DNA from: Lachnospiraceae bacterium | Lineage (GTDB): Bacteria > Bacillota > Clostridia > Lachnospirales > Lachnospiraceae | DNA: 60,740 nt | Assembly: GCA_015057665.1 (NCBI GenBank) | Contig: SVDY01000010.1 | Coordinates: 14,618 to 75,357, forward strand | Direction of reading: 5' to 3' | Part shown: positions 17,700 to 26,091 of the stretch, one piece after another | Numbering within the stretch: the first letter of the stretch is position 1 | Layout of the letters: each line of letters starts with the position of its first letter | Notes under the pieces: generated by a model | Told to the model about the DNA's origin: nothing | The model's input: the letters and a program-made list of their open reading frames with translations, nothing else | Databases searched by the model: none | Translations under genes and position numbers: made by a program

Positions 17700-17723
17700 A
17701 TTATGTGAACAGGAGTTTTTATT

Positions 17724-18635
17724 ATGTGGTTATTTTTTACACTCGTAACGACTTTGCTGTGGGGTGTGGCAGAGCTTTTTTATAAAAAAGGCTCCCATGA
17801 GAATGAAAGATACGATCATTTAAGAGTATGTGTTTTAGTCGGAGCAGTTATGGGAATTCATGCGGTATTTACACTGCTGACTTCTGACATTGGATATGAT
17901 CCGATGAATATCATCGCGTACTTACCGGTTTCTTTATGTTACATTTTATCCATGGCATGTTCTTACTTTGGTATCCGATTTATCGAAGAATCCTTAGCAG
18001 ATCCGATTGAAAATACTGCCGGAGCGATGTGCTCTATTATGTGCGTGGTATTTTTACATGAAAGGATTGAACCTTTAGTATGGGTTGGTATCGCTATTAT
18101 CGTCATCGGTATTATTGGCGTAAGCTACACAGAAAACAGTGCGGAAGTTAACAGAAAAGAAAGACTTGGCAAGAAGCTTGCTGTAATTGCATTTGCAATG
18201 CCATTTTGCTATGCAGTGATTGATGCACTTGGAAGTTTCCTTGACATCTTCTTCCTTGAAATGGAGACAAGCCCATTGATTGGCATTACAGAAGAAAGCA
18301 TTGAATTAGTAGCCAATGTTTCTTACGAATTGACCTTTGCAATCGTTGGTCTCATTTTATTTGCCTTTATGAAATGGAAACGTGTGAAATTCGAACTTCC
18401 AAAACAGAAGGACAAAATGATTGCTGCTGTATGTGAAACAGCCGGTCAGCTTACATACGTATATGCCATGAGCGGAAATGGAGCTATTGCTGCGCCAATC
18501 CTTTCCAGCGTATGTGTTGTTTCTTTAATCTTATCCAGAATTTTCTTAAAGGAAAAACTGACAAAGAAACAGTACTTATTTATCGCCATCATTATTGTAG
18601 GTATTTTAATGCTTGCAGTATTAGAGGGTGAATAA
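17724..18635 (+). CDS. EamA/DMT superfamily permease
   Basis: Seen: 303 aa with about ten hydrophobic helices in two related halves (LWGVAELFYKKGSHE near the start; ETAGQLTYVYAMSGNGAIAAPILSS in the second half), as in drug/metabolite transporters of the EamA type. The start ATG at 17724 follows an AGGAG at about 17711. It is co-transcribed with the cyclase-like gene 17 bp downstream, suggesting that the permease moves a substrate or product of that enzyme. The substrate is unknown. Confidence 0.88.
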   Translation: MWLFFTLVTTLLWGVAELFYKKGSHENERYDHLRVCVLVGAVMGIHAVFTLLTSDIGYDPMNIIAYLPVSLCYILSMACSYFGIRFIEESLADPIENTAGAMCSIMCVVFLHERIEPLVWVGIAIIVIGIIGVSYTENSAEVNRKERLGKKLAVIAFAMPFCYAVIDALGSFLDIFFLEMETSPLIGITEESIELVANVSYELTFAIVGLILFAFMKWKRVKFELPKQKDKMIAAVCETAGQLTYVYAMSGNGAIAAPILSSVCVVSLILSRIFLKEKLTKKQYLFIAIIIVGILMLAVLEGE

Positions 18636-18652
18636 ATAGGAGAAGTAAGGGA

Positions 18653-19297
18653 ATGAAAGTAATCGATTTGACTCATACAATAAAAGAAGACATGCCTGTA
18701 TATCCAGGCACAGAAACTCCAAAACTTACAACTGCCAATACTTATGAGAAAGATGGATTCAAAGAAACCAGAATTTCTATGTTTTCTCATACCGGAACTC
18801 ACGTGGATCCGCCGGCACATATTTTTGCAGGAAGAACAACTCTCGATCAGTTTCCGGCAAGCCAGTTTATCGGGAAAGCTTTGGTTATTAATTGCAGTAA
18901 ATTAAAAGAAGGGGAACCGATTACAATGAAACATATTCTCCAATATGGAGAAAAAGCAGAGAAAGCGGAATTTCTATTATTTCATACAGGATGGGATAAA
19001 TATTGGGGAACAGAAGATTATTTCGGCAATTATCCATGCATTGATATGGAAGTCCTTGATTATATTCTGGAAGGTGATTATAAAGGTATTGGTTTTGATG
19101 TGATTGGATTGGATCCCATTGATGATGTGGAATTAACACGCCATAAAAAGTTATTCCAGGATAAAGATATATTGAATATGGAAAATCTCACAAATCTGGA
19201 TCAGTGTGGAGAAGAACTTTTTTGGTTCGGATGTTTTCCCTTAAAAACAGAAGACAGTGATGGTGCACCCATTCGCGCCATGGCATGGTTTGAATAA
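18653..19297 (+). CDS. Cyclase family metal-dependent hydrolase (kynurenine formamidase-like)
   Basis: Seen: 214 aa with MKVIDLTHTIKEDMPVYPG at the N-terminus and the metal-binding signature HTGTHVDPPAH (about 44-54), the HxGTHxDxPxH motif of the cyclase/KynB family. The family hydrolyses formamides, esters or lactones; the substrate cannot be assigned. It is coupled to the upstream permease (17-bp gap). It ends at a cluster of strong hairpins. Confidence 0.88.
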   Translation: MKVIDLTHTIKEDMPVYPGTETPKLTTANTYEKDGFKETRISMFSHTGTHVDPPAHIFAGRTTLDQFPASQFIGKALVINCSKLKEGEPITMKHILQYGEKAEKAEFLLFHTGWDKYWGTEDYFGNYPCIDMEVLDYILEGDYKGIGFDVIGLDPIDDVELTRHKKLFQDKDILNMENLTNLDQCGEELFWFGCFPLKTEDSDGAPIRAMAWFE

Positions 19298-19300
19298 TCA

Positions 19301-19379
19301 CCGGAAGCACCAGAAGGTGCATTCCGGGATTGTAAGCGGTCGCCAAGGTCCCGAGCAAGCTCGGACTTTGGCTCGTCGC
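19301..19379. other. Tandem GC-rich hairpins after the cyclase gene
   Basis: Hairpin A (19301-19327) pairs CCGGAA with TTCCGG around GCACC/GGTGC. Hairpin B (19342-19372) pairs GCCAAGGT with ACTTTGGC and then CCGAG with CTCGG around loop CAAG, with a possible outer GCG/CGC (19336-19338 with 19377-19379). The block is clearly more GC-rich than its surroundings and has no U-tract of its own. It could be a structured 3' UTR or a small RNA. Confidence 0.6.
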
Positions 19380-19390
19380 CAGCACAAAAA

Positions 19391-19420
19391 GCCCCCCGGA
19401 AAGAAAATCCGGGGGTTTAT
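19391..19420. terminator. Bidirectional terminator between cyclase and nucleotidase genes
   Basis: The stem CCCCCGGA/TCCGGGGG (19393-19400 with 19408-19415) has a 7-nt loop. The minus strand reads into GGGGGGCTTTTTG, a good U-tract for the nucleotidase gene; the plus strand has a shorter TTTATTATT. Confidence 0.85.
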
Positions 19421-19480
19421 TATTGCATGGGAAATTGCTCCGAATTTCTTATGCAACAAAAAATAATTGTTAGACAGGTA

Positions 19481-22400
19481 TTAATATTCGTTGCGTTTCT
19501 TAATAGTAAGAACAGCACCCATGCACATAAGAGCTGCAACGCCGGCAATTACATACACGCTTACACCATCATCGCCTGTAGATGGAGCCTTGTCATTTTT
19601 ATCGTCTGCAGGAGGAGTCACGGTATCTTCTGTAGATGGTTCATCTGTAGAAGGTTCGGAAGATTCTTTACCACAGAGATTTTCCTTTAACTGAGCGATT
19701 TCAGCATCTGTAAGACCAAGAGATTTGATGTATTCTTCTGCTTCTATTGCAAGATCTGCGGTAGCAAGAGCGGTTGCTGCACGGGCTGTTTTAGCTGTTG
19801 CTGTAAGTTCAAATGCACTTTCAAGCGTCTTAATGATATTGCTCTGTGCGATTGCATTGTATTTATCGGAATCTTTTTCAACACCGTAGTAGTTGATGTA
19901 TGTTACCATATAATCTTCCACTACTTCTTCGTAAGTTGCACCTGTAAGGCATTCTAATAATGCATTTACAAAACCTGCACGGTCTTTGCCTTCTGTACAA
20001 TGAACAGCGTATACGCCTTCATTTTCTGCGAAGAAACGTAAACCTTTTGCAAGACCTTCTTTGAAATCATCTGCTGCGAAGTCCACACCAAGATTTAAGT
20101 AAATTACATTCTGTTTAGAGTAATAAGTATCAGCAAATCCTTCATAAGATTCTGCTGTTGCTTTATCATCCGCTAAGTTCATGATTACAGTTACGCCTGC
20201 TTTTTCCAAAGCTGCGTCTGCATATGCGTTACGTCCTAATTCAGGATTGATAGGAGAGGAAGTACGGTAGAGTTTGTTGTCACCGATGCCTGTTGTTGTT
20301 ACTTCACGGAAGTTTGCAAATTCTTCATCAGAAAGGTGTGCATAATCTTCACGGTTATTTGTACGATTCAGTTCGTGAAGGATGTATTCTGCCATGTAAC
20401 CTTCTTTTTCTGCTAATTCGTATGTAACATCTACAGGGAATGTTACACCTTCGCATGCTGTCCAGCTCCAGTTGCCATCGGCATCTGTTGTCTTTGTTGC
20501 CAGTCCGTATGTTTCGCCGAAGTTCCCCATGTTAATAGCCAGGGAAACATAACCTGTAGGAGTTCCTTTGTCTGTTTTTTCGAGGATGATAGCAGGTTTG
20601 CCGCTGTCTACATAAGAATAGGTAGGTACGACCGGTAATACTAATTCCTGATCAAGGAATTTTACGGTTACAAGGTCACCCCAGGTGAGACCAAGTTCAT
20701 TTACAAAATTATCTGCAGTACAGTCTGTGTATACATTACCGTATTTTGTGAACCAGATATTATTGTCAAGGCCGCCAATGACAATCTTGCCGTCCCATTC
20801 TTCTTCTTCACCGGCAGTTACAGTAATACGTCCGTCACCTGTTACCTCAGCATAGTTAATTTTGAGACCAGGATATTTTGCATTAAGAGGGCTGTTGTCC
20901 GCTTTGATTGTGGCATTTTCAAATGCCTGTACATAATTAGCGAGTACCATATAATCTTCCATGACATAGTCAAGAACATTAACAGCACCGTCAAACATGG
21001 CAAAACCGTCACCTAAGTCACGGAGTGTATAGTTATAACCTGCAAGGTTGTAGGCAGCAGTAAGATCAAGAGGCTCATATGCCTGCTTTTCTTTGTTGTA
21101 AATCTGTACATTTTTTACACGGTATTCACTGGTAGGTCCGCCAATCCAGACACCTTTGTCGTCCGCCTGAACAGTAGATGGGATTGTGCCGTCTACTTCA
21201 TATGTCACACCTGCTGTATGAAGGAACCCTCCTACTTCAACATCAGGAGCCTGTTTTGCACCCCATTCCAAAGCGTCAAGAAGCTGCTGGCCTGTGATTG
21301 TCTGTAAGCATGCAACGTTACCGAATGTGTGGATTTCTTTACATAATTTGTATGTTAAATCGCCGGTAATTGCTTTATTACGAACGCCGCCGCCGTTCAT
21401 GATGGCTACGTCTACGTCCATATCCATGTTATCGAAAAGGAAGTAAAGAGCATCTGCAGCAAAGGCACCTGTATTTGTGCCCTGTTTACGAACGAGACGG
21501 TTGCCCTCTCCATCGTAATTGTCAAAGGTTACTTCTGCAGAACCGATCTTTTGGCCAAGTTCTTCGTCAACTGCGGTCATCCATGCTTCTTTGATGGCTT
21601 TTACTTCTTCATCAGGAGTGGAAGATACAGTAATAGTGTTGTCGGCAGCTAATAATTCAGTTGAGATGTCACCAGTTTCAGAATCAATAATCATCATTCC
21701 GATGGCATTAAAATATTCACCGGTCTGTGTGAGTAATACATTATTTCCTGCTTCATCGTCCACGTTTTTACCAACGACTGTAGAGTGGGAATGTCCGTCG
21801 ATAAAAGCAGTAAGTCCTGTAACATTGGCGATGGTTTCTTCACTTGTCCAAGGCTTGGAGGAAAGATCGTCTCCTAAATGTCCGAGAGCGATAATTTTAG
21901 TTGCACCGTCTGCTTTTGCATCGTCGATAGCAGCCTGTACATCGGCATAAAGTTCTTCACCATCTGTACCGCCTCCGATTCCATAGATGTAATTGCCGTT
22001 TTCATCCTGGAAATAAGCAGGTGTGGATTTTGTGAAAGATTCAGGTGTTGTGATACCGATGATTGCAACTTTTTCTTCACCCAGTTCAAATATTTCGTAG
22101 GCAGGAAGAACAGTATCACCTTTTACACCGGAGGCTTCTTCATAGAAATTACAGGAAACATAAGGGAACTGGGCCCAGTAATCAGTTACATTGATACGGC
22201 CTTCCATACCGTAATCAAATTCGTGGTTACCAAGTGTTGCAAGGTCATAGCCTGCGGCGTTCATAAGGTCAATGATAGTCTTACCTTTGTCCATGGAGCC
22301 GTAAGCTGTCCCCTGAATGTGGTCACCTGCATCTACAAGAAGTACGTGATTGTAGAGTCCCTGAAGATAGGTTTTTACACCGGCGATGGTATCATAGCTT

Positions 22401-22540
22401 AAATTGCCATCGATGTAAGTGTGGACATCGTTTGTATAAAGAATGACGATGTCGTCAGATTTTGCCTCTTCTGCATGTACAGGTACTGTAAGGGACAGTA
22501 TAAGCATCATGGCAAGAAGAGCAGAAAACAGTCTGCGCAT
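19481..22540 (-). CDS. Secreted 5'-nucleotidase / SAM-hydrolase-C-like / tyrosine-phosphatase fusion with sortase-type anchor
   Basis: Seen: 1019 aa. A signal peptide (about 1-23, ending VHAEE). A calcineurin-like 5'-nucleotidase domain (about 28-290: YTNDVH, DAGDHIQG, GNHEFDYG, DGHSHS). A 5'-nucleotidase C-terminal domain (about 320-540: NGGGVRNKAITGDLTY). A segment at about 580-680 with KYGNVYTDCTADNF, VVPTYSYV and VSLAINMGNFGETYGL, which resembles the C-terminal domain of SAM hydroxide adenosyltransferases. A tyrosine-phosphatase domain (about 735-920) with the CX5R loop VHCTEGKDRAGF. An acidic spacer, then KAPSTGDD, a hydrophobic helix and KKRNEY, a sortase-like sorting signal. Inferred: a cell-wall-bound exoenzyme stripping phosphate from nucleotides and possibly phosphoproteins or phospholipids. 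AAAGGAGAG precedes the start; the gene is monocistronic. The domain at 580-680 was assigned by eye. Confidence 0.9.
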   Translation of the reverse strand: MRRLFSALLAMMLILSLTVPVHAEEAKSDDIVILYTNDVHTYIDGNLSYDTIAGVKTYLQGLYNHVLLVDAGDHIQGTAYGSMDKGKTIIDLMNAAGYDLATLGNHEFDYGMEGRINVTDYWAQFPYVSCNFYEEASGVKGDTVLPAYEIFELGEEKVAIIGITTPESFTKSTPAYFQDENGNYIYGIGGGTDGEELYADVQAAIDDAKADGATKIIALGHLGDDLSSKPWTSEETIANVTGLTAFIDGHSHSTVVGKNVDDEAGNNVLLTQTGEYFNAIGMMIIDSETGDISTELLAADNTITVSSTPDEEVKAIKEAWMTAVDEELGQKIGSAEVTFDNYDGEGNRLVRKQGTNTGAFAADALYFLFDNMDMDVDVAIMNGGGVRNKAITGDLTYKLCKEIHTFGNVACLQTITGQQLLDALEWGAKQAPDVEVGGFLHTAGVTYEVDGTIPSTVQADDKGVWIGGPTSEYRVKNVQIYNKEKQAYEPLDLTAAYNLAGYNYTLRDLGDGFAMFDGAVNVLDYVMEDYMVLANYVQAFENATIKADNSPLNAKYPGLKINYAEVTGDGRITVTAGEEEEWDGKIVIGGLDNNIWFTKYGNVYTDCTADNFVNELGLTWGDLVTVKFLDQELVLPVVPTYSYVDSGKPAIILEKTDKGTPTGYVSLAINMGNFGETYGLATKTTDADGNWSWTACEGVTFPVDVTYELAEKEGYMAEYILHELNRTNNREDYAHLSDEEFANFREVTTTGIGDNKLYRTSSPINPELGRNAYADAALEKAGVTVIMNLADDKATAESYEGFADTYYSKQNVIYLNLGVDFAADDFKEGLAKGLRFFAENEGVYAVHCTEGKDRAGFVNALLECLTGATYEEVVEDYMVTYINYYGVEKDSDKYNAIAQSNIIKTLESAFELTATAKTARAATALATADLAIEAEEYIKSLGLTDAEIAQLKENLCGKESSEPSTDEPSTEDTVTPPADDKNDKAPSTGDDGVSVYVIAGVAALMCMGAVLTIKKRNEY

Positions 22541-22687
22541 AATGATTCTCTCCTTTCATTTGTGTTATTCGCAACGGTTTATCATTATTAAAATAAAGGA
22601 AAAAGGGGAAAGATACAAGGGAATCGATAGAAGATATGGTGTAAAAAAATGCAATTGAGTGATAAAAACTGGAAATCCGTTGACTGA

Positions 22688-22858
22688 AATTACTTTATTT
22701 ATGCTTGCAGGATTTATTGTGGGCTCGCGGCTGTCATCTATATTATTTTATTAATCAGCCATATTGACAGCAGTATGTATCTTTATTCCGTGATGCGGGC
22801 TTTCCAGACGATCTTTAGTGTCTCCATTGCCTGGTTTGTCAATGATAGATTTGATTGA
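22688..22858 (+). pseudogene. Remnant of a membrane protein gene
   Basis: An open frame without a usable start encodes two hydrophobic stretches (YCGLAAVIYIILLI and FQTIFSVSIAWFVND) and stops at 22858, just inside the GDSL-like remnant. A stop codon precedes it at 22685. It reads like the C-terminal helices of a membrane protein left after a deletion. The parent family is not recognised. Confidence 0.45.
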
Positions 22859-23006
22859 CGGATGCATTGATTTTGATAAGGCGCTCCGTGATCCGGACCG
22901 ACCGGATTATTTTCTTCCGGAATATGATTCCGGAGACCATCTGCATCCTAGCAAAAAGGGTTATGAGAGAATGGCGGCGGAAGTGCCGGCTGAGTTATTA
23001 AAATAG
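22849..23006 (+). pseudogene. Truncated copy of the GDSL hydrolase C-terminus
   Basis: The last 52 or so codons (DLIDGCIDFDKALRDPDRPDY...VPAELLK) match the end of the intact neighbour (24119-24280) at all but a few residues, and contain the same GDHLHP catalytic motif. The catalytic Ser region and N-terminal domain are missing, so the product cannot be an active hydrolase. This is a partial tandem duplication or the scar of a deleted paralogue, in a poorly coding 600-bp stretch. A 62-residue frame from 22818 has no ribosome site. Confidence 0.85.
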
Positions 23007-23010
23007 TAAT

Positions 23011-23070
23011 AAAAAGGCTGTTAAGGTATGGGTTGTTTTTTAGAAACTTGATTCGATTACAGCCTTTTTT
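23011..23070 (+). terminator. Terminator-like hairpin after the remnant
   Basis: Eleven-base arms AAAAAGGCTGT and ACAGCCTTTTT (23011-23021 with 23060-23070) enclose a 38-nt loop and are followed by T-rich sequence. It probably terminated the lost paralogue. Confidence 0.6.
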
Positions 23071-23149
23071 GTATTTTATATGATGCGGTATTTTCGGGTT
23101 TATGATAAGATAAAAAAGAGGGACCATAATCATATGGAAGGAGAATAAT

Positions 23150-24280
23150 ATGGAAAAGAATCAGAAATGGGTCAGTTTCTGGGGAGACGCTGTGAGTGTT
23201 GCGGAAAATAGGCCGGAACGTTATGCCAAAGATATTACACTTCGATATCCGCTCTATGTACCATTTGCAGGAAGTGCCATAAGATTGACCTTTGATAATT
23301 ATTGCGGGACAGAAGATGTCACAATCAGCAAAGTAAATATCTGGTATGACGGTGCAATTTATCCGATCTATTATCAGGGTGAGAGACAAATGAAGATTCC
23401 TGCAGGGGAACGAATCGTGACAGATCCGCTGGAGATTACTTTTGATGGAAGAGATCATATTGATGTAAGTTTCTACCTGGGTGAATTTACTTTGATGCGT
23501 TCTGTCGTATATACAAGCGGACCGCTTTCAGAAGGAACTTATGCGAATGGAGATCAGACTGAGAATGAGGTCATTGATAAGATGATTTCAAGAAAAACAC
23601 AGCTCTTTTATTTCCTAAGTAATGCGGCTATTTTAACTGAAGATAAGAATCGCGCCATTGTCTGTTACGGTGATTCCATTACTGCTCAGGACTGGCCGGA
23701 TTATTTGACTTTGCGTTGTTCGAAAGAAGGCTTTCGAAATACGGCGGTTATCCGACGCGCTACAAGCGGCTCCAGAATTTTAAGACAGTATGATTGTATT
23801 ATGTATGAATCTTATGGATTGTCCGGTGAGAACCGATTCCATCATGAAGTGCCTACAGATGGAGCAGATGCCGTAATTATTCAGCAGGGAATCAATGATA
23901 TTATTCATCCGGTTGGAGAATTTACCAATGTTTTCCGTCCAATGAGTGACCTGCCTACCGTGGAAGAATTGATTGATGGATTGAAAGGATATATCGAGAA
24001 AGCAAGAAGCTATGGATACAAGGTATATGTGGGTACCTTGCTTCCGATGGGCGGCTGGAGAACGGATGCTCCGTTCCGTCAGGAGATGCGCCATGCATAC
24101 AATGATTTTATCCGTACTACAGATTTGATTGATGGTTATATTGATTTTGATAAAGCATTAGAAGATCCGGACAGACCGAATCATTTCCTTCCGGAATACG
24201 ATTCCGGAGATCATCTGCATCCTAGTAAGAAGGGATATGAGAGAATGGCGGCAGAAGTGCCGGTAGAGTTACTGAAATAA
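23150..24280 (+). CDS. SGNH/GDSL-family hydrolase with N-terminal beta-domain
   Basis: Seen: 376 aa. Residues about 1-165 form a beta-rich accessory region (YPLYVPFAGSAIRLTFDNYCG). The SGNH core follows: block I VCYGDSITAQD (Ser at about 175), block III IIQQGINDII, block V SGDHLHPSKKGY (catalytic Asp and His at about 351-354). No signal peptide is visible, so it is probably cytoplasmic. Family: esterases, often acetyl-xylan or oligosaccharide deacetylases; the actual substrate is unknown. AGGAGAATA precedes the ATG. The decayed copy of its C-terminus lies 144 bp upstream. Confidence 0.9.
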   Translation: MEKNQKWVSFWGDAVSVAENRPERYAKDITLRYPLYVPFAGSAIRLTFDNYCGTEDVTISKVNIWYDGAIYPIYYQGERQMKIPAGERIVTDPLEITFDGRDHIDVSFYLGEFTLMRSVVYTSGPLSEGTYANGDQTENEVIDKMISRKTQLFYFLSNAAILTEDKNRAIVCYGDSITAQDWPDYLTLRCSKEGFRNTAVIRRATSGSRILRQYDCIMYESYGLSGENRFHHEVPTDGADAVIIQQGINDIIHPVGEFTNVFRPMSDLPTVEELIDGLKGYIEKARSYGYKVYVGTLLPMGGWRTDAPFRQEMRHAYNDFIRTTDLIDGYIDFDKALEDPDRPNHFLPEYDSGDHLHPSKKGYERMAAEVPVELLK

Positions 24281-24412
24281 TGGTTTCGCAATAGCTGAAG
24301 ATGATTGGTATTTGTTTTCAATGGTATCTGTGGAAAAAGAATATTGTAGTACCAGATAGTTTGATTAATTTGATTTGAAAATCATAAAAATATATACTGG
24401 TATAAAAAGCAT

Positions 24413-24455
24413 ATGAAAATACCCGAGAACTGTGTTGATTCTCGGGTATTTTCAT
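24413..24455. terminator. Palindromic bidirectional terminator (GDSL / pyrC)
   Basis: Perfect 17-bp arms (24413-24429 with 24439-24455; core ACCCGAGAA/TTCTCGGGT), a 9-nt loop, and T-rich flanks on both strands. The rest of the 335-bp gap between the two stop codons (24281-24615) holds no gene that I can support. Confidence 0.9.
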
Positions 24456-24615
24456 GTTGTTTTTTTATCTATATATTTTCATGCATTTTAAAGTGTTATT
24501 TTGAGATGTTTTATAACAGTATGTGGGTATTAGAATCAATTTTTTATGTCAGTACCAAAAGAGCGAGACTTGAATTCCCAAATAGCGGTTTGACAAGCTC
24601 AATATTTATCCTAAA

Positions 24616-25878
24616 TTAAATAGAATAAACGATTTCTCCACCGCAGATAGTGTAATAAATCTTTCCATCTAATGTCATACCCATAAATGGTGTGTTAGAA
24701 GACTTGGACAGTGTAGAGTCATATACCCATTCTTCTTCCGGATTGAAAATAACAAAATCCGCAGGAGCTCCGACAATGGCATTACCTCCCGGCAATTTGT
24801 AAAGTTTCGCTGGATTAATTGTCATCTTTTCCAATAATTCCATAAGAGTAAGGTGTCCCGGTTTTACTAAAGATGTAATTCCAAGACCTAAAGAGGTTTC
24901 AAGTCCTGTAATTCCGCTTGGTGCAGTCCACATTGGTTCTTTTGCTTTTTCCTCTTCGCTGTGAGGTGCGTGGTCTGTAGCAATTAAATCGATTGTGCCG
25001 TCTTTTAATCCTTCAATGATGGCCAGACGGTCTTCTTCCTTACGAAGAGGAGGGTTCATCTTGGCAAGGCTGCCATATTTGATTACTGCTTCATCGGTAA
25101 GGGTGAAATGATGAGGAGTTGCTTCTGCGTGAATATTTGCGCCGAGAGCTTTGGCATTACGGACTAAGTTAACGGATACACCGGAACTGATATGCTGGAT
25201 TACGGTGTGAGCACCGGAGCGGAGGGCAAGCATGCAGTCTCTTGCAACCATAGATTCTTCCGCGATAGAAGGAGAACCTTCAATGCCAAGGTGTTCGGAT
25301 GCAATACCATGATTAATTCCGTTCTGGGAGATAAATGCAGGATCTTCTTCATGAAGGCTGATAGGGTAATCAAGGGCAGCCGCTTTTTTCATGGCATCAA
25401 AGCAGACAGAAGCATCCACGATAGGAATTCCATCATCGGTAAATCCACAGGCGCCGGCATTTGCCAGTGTCTCAAAATCTGTCATTTCTTCCCCTTTAAA
25501 TCCTTTTGTTACAGCCGCAGCCTGATAAATGCGGATTTTTTCTTCTTTTGCACGGGTTAAAATATCTTCTAATATTTCCACAGAATCAACAATCGGTTTA
25601 GTATTGGCCATACAGACAACGGAAGTGAATCCGCCTTTTGCGGCACAGAGAGAACCGGTGTGTAAGTCTTCTTTGTAAGTGAAACCTGGGTCGCGGAAGT
25701 GGATATGAGTATCAATGAGGCCTGGTGCAATTGTAAGGCCTTTAATGTCAAGAATTTCTTCTGAATCAACAGCAGTGAGGTGACCAATTTCTGTGATAAT
25801 ACCGTCCTTGACACGGATATCTGCCTGTTCTGATGTATTTGTAGCTGGATTGATAAAAAATCCGTTTTTAATAAGCAT
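24616..25878 (-). CDS. pyrC: Dihydroorotase
   Basis: Interconverts carbamoyl-aspartate and dihydroorotate in pyrimidine synthesis. Seen: 420 aa, the metal-binding motif DTHIHFRDPG (about 54-63), a TIM-barrel amidohydrolase fold and the late motif IATDHAPHSEEEK (about 302-314). The start is the ATG at 25878 (MLIKNG), because GGAGGA lies 7 nt before it; an upstream in-frame ATG at 25896/25893 overlaps that ribosome site. It stands alone, without pyrB, pyrD, pyrK or carAB, under its own promoter. The upstream region has several inverted repeats. Confidence 0.95.
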   Translation of the reverse strand: MLIKNGFFINPATNTSEQADIRVKDGIITEIGHLTAVDSEEILDIKGLTIAPGLIDTHIHFRDPGFTYKEDLHTGSLCAAKGGFTSVVCMANTKPIVDSVEILEDILTRAKEEKIRIYQAAAVTKGFKGEEMTDFETLANAGACGFTDDGIPIVDASVCFDAMKKAAALDYPISLHEEDPAFISQNGINHGIASEHLGIEGSPSIAEESMVARDCMLALRSGAHTVIQHISSGVSVNLVRNAKALGANIHAEATPHHFTLTDEAVIKYGSLAKMNPPLRKEEDRLAIIEGLKDGTIDLIATDHAPHSEEEKAKEPMWTAPSGITGLETSLGLGITSLVKPGHLTLMELLEKMTINPAKLYKLPGGNAIVGAPADFVIFNPEEEWVYDSTLSKSSNTPFMGMTLDGKIYYTICGGEIVYSI

Positions 25879-25891
25879 AATAGATTCCTCC

Positions 25892-25970
25892 ATCAAATAT
25901 TTGATATGAACTGATTTTCATAATATCAAAGTTATTTCTAGTATTCTAACATAGTTCACAGTGTTTGAAC
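25892..25970 (-). promoter_or_regulatory. pyrC promoter and inverted repeats in its leader
   Basis: Reading on the minus strand, TTGTTC, an 18-bp spacer and TAGAAT form a plausible promoter. GTTCA(N7)TGAAC (25954-25970) overlaps the -35. In the transcribed leader lie the perfect 14-bp palindrome ATCAAATATTTGAT (25892-25905) and TTTGATAT/ATATCAAA (25900-25907 with 25923-25930). No PyrR-type anti-antiterminator consensus was recognised. Confidence 0.45.
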
Positions 25971-26091
25971 AACGATGAATTGTCTAATCAAGCAAAATAC
26001 AGGAAACATAGCTTTTAAGTTGCATCAATAGGAGAAAAATAATAAAATAAAACAGAGGTTATCTGGTTTTAGATAGAAACGGAGACAGAAC

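Noticed and set aside
22818..22848. Start of a 62-codon gene for the short GDSL-like peptide
   Set aside because: There is no ribosome site at 22818 and the first residues have no counterpart in the intact gene; it is better explained as a truncated copy.
24591..24615. TTGACA at the 3' end of pyrC considered as a promoter
   Set aside because: No acceptable -10 follows at 16-18 bp, and it would only make antisense RNA to pyrC.
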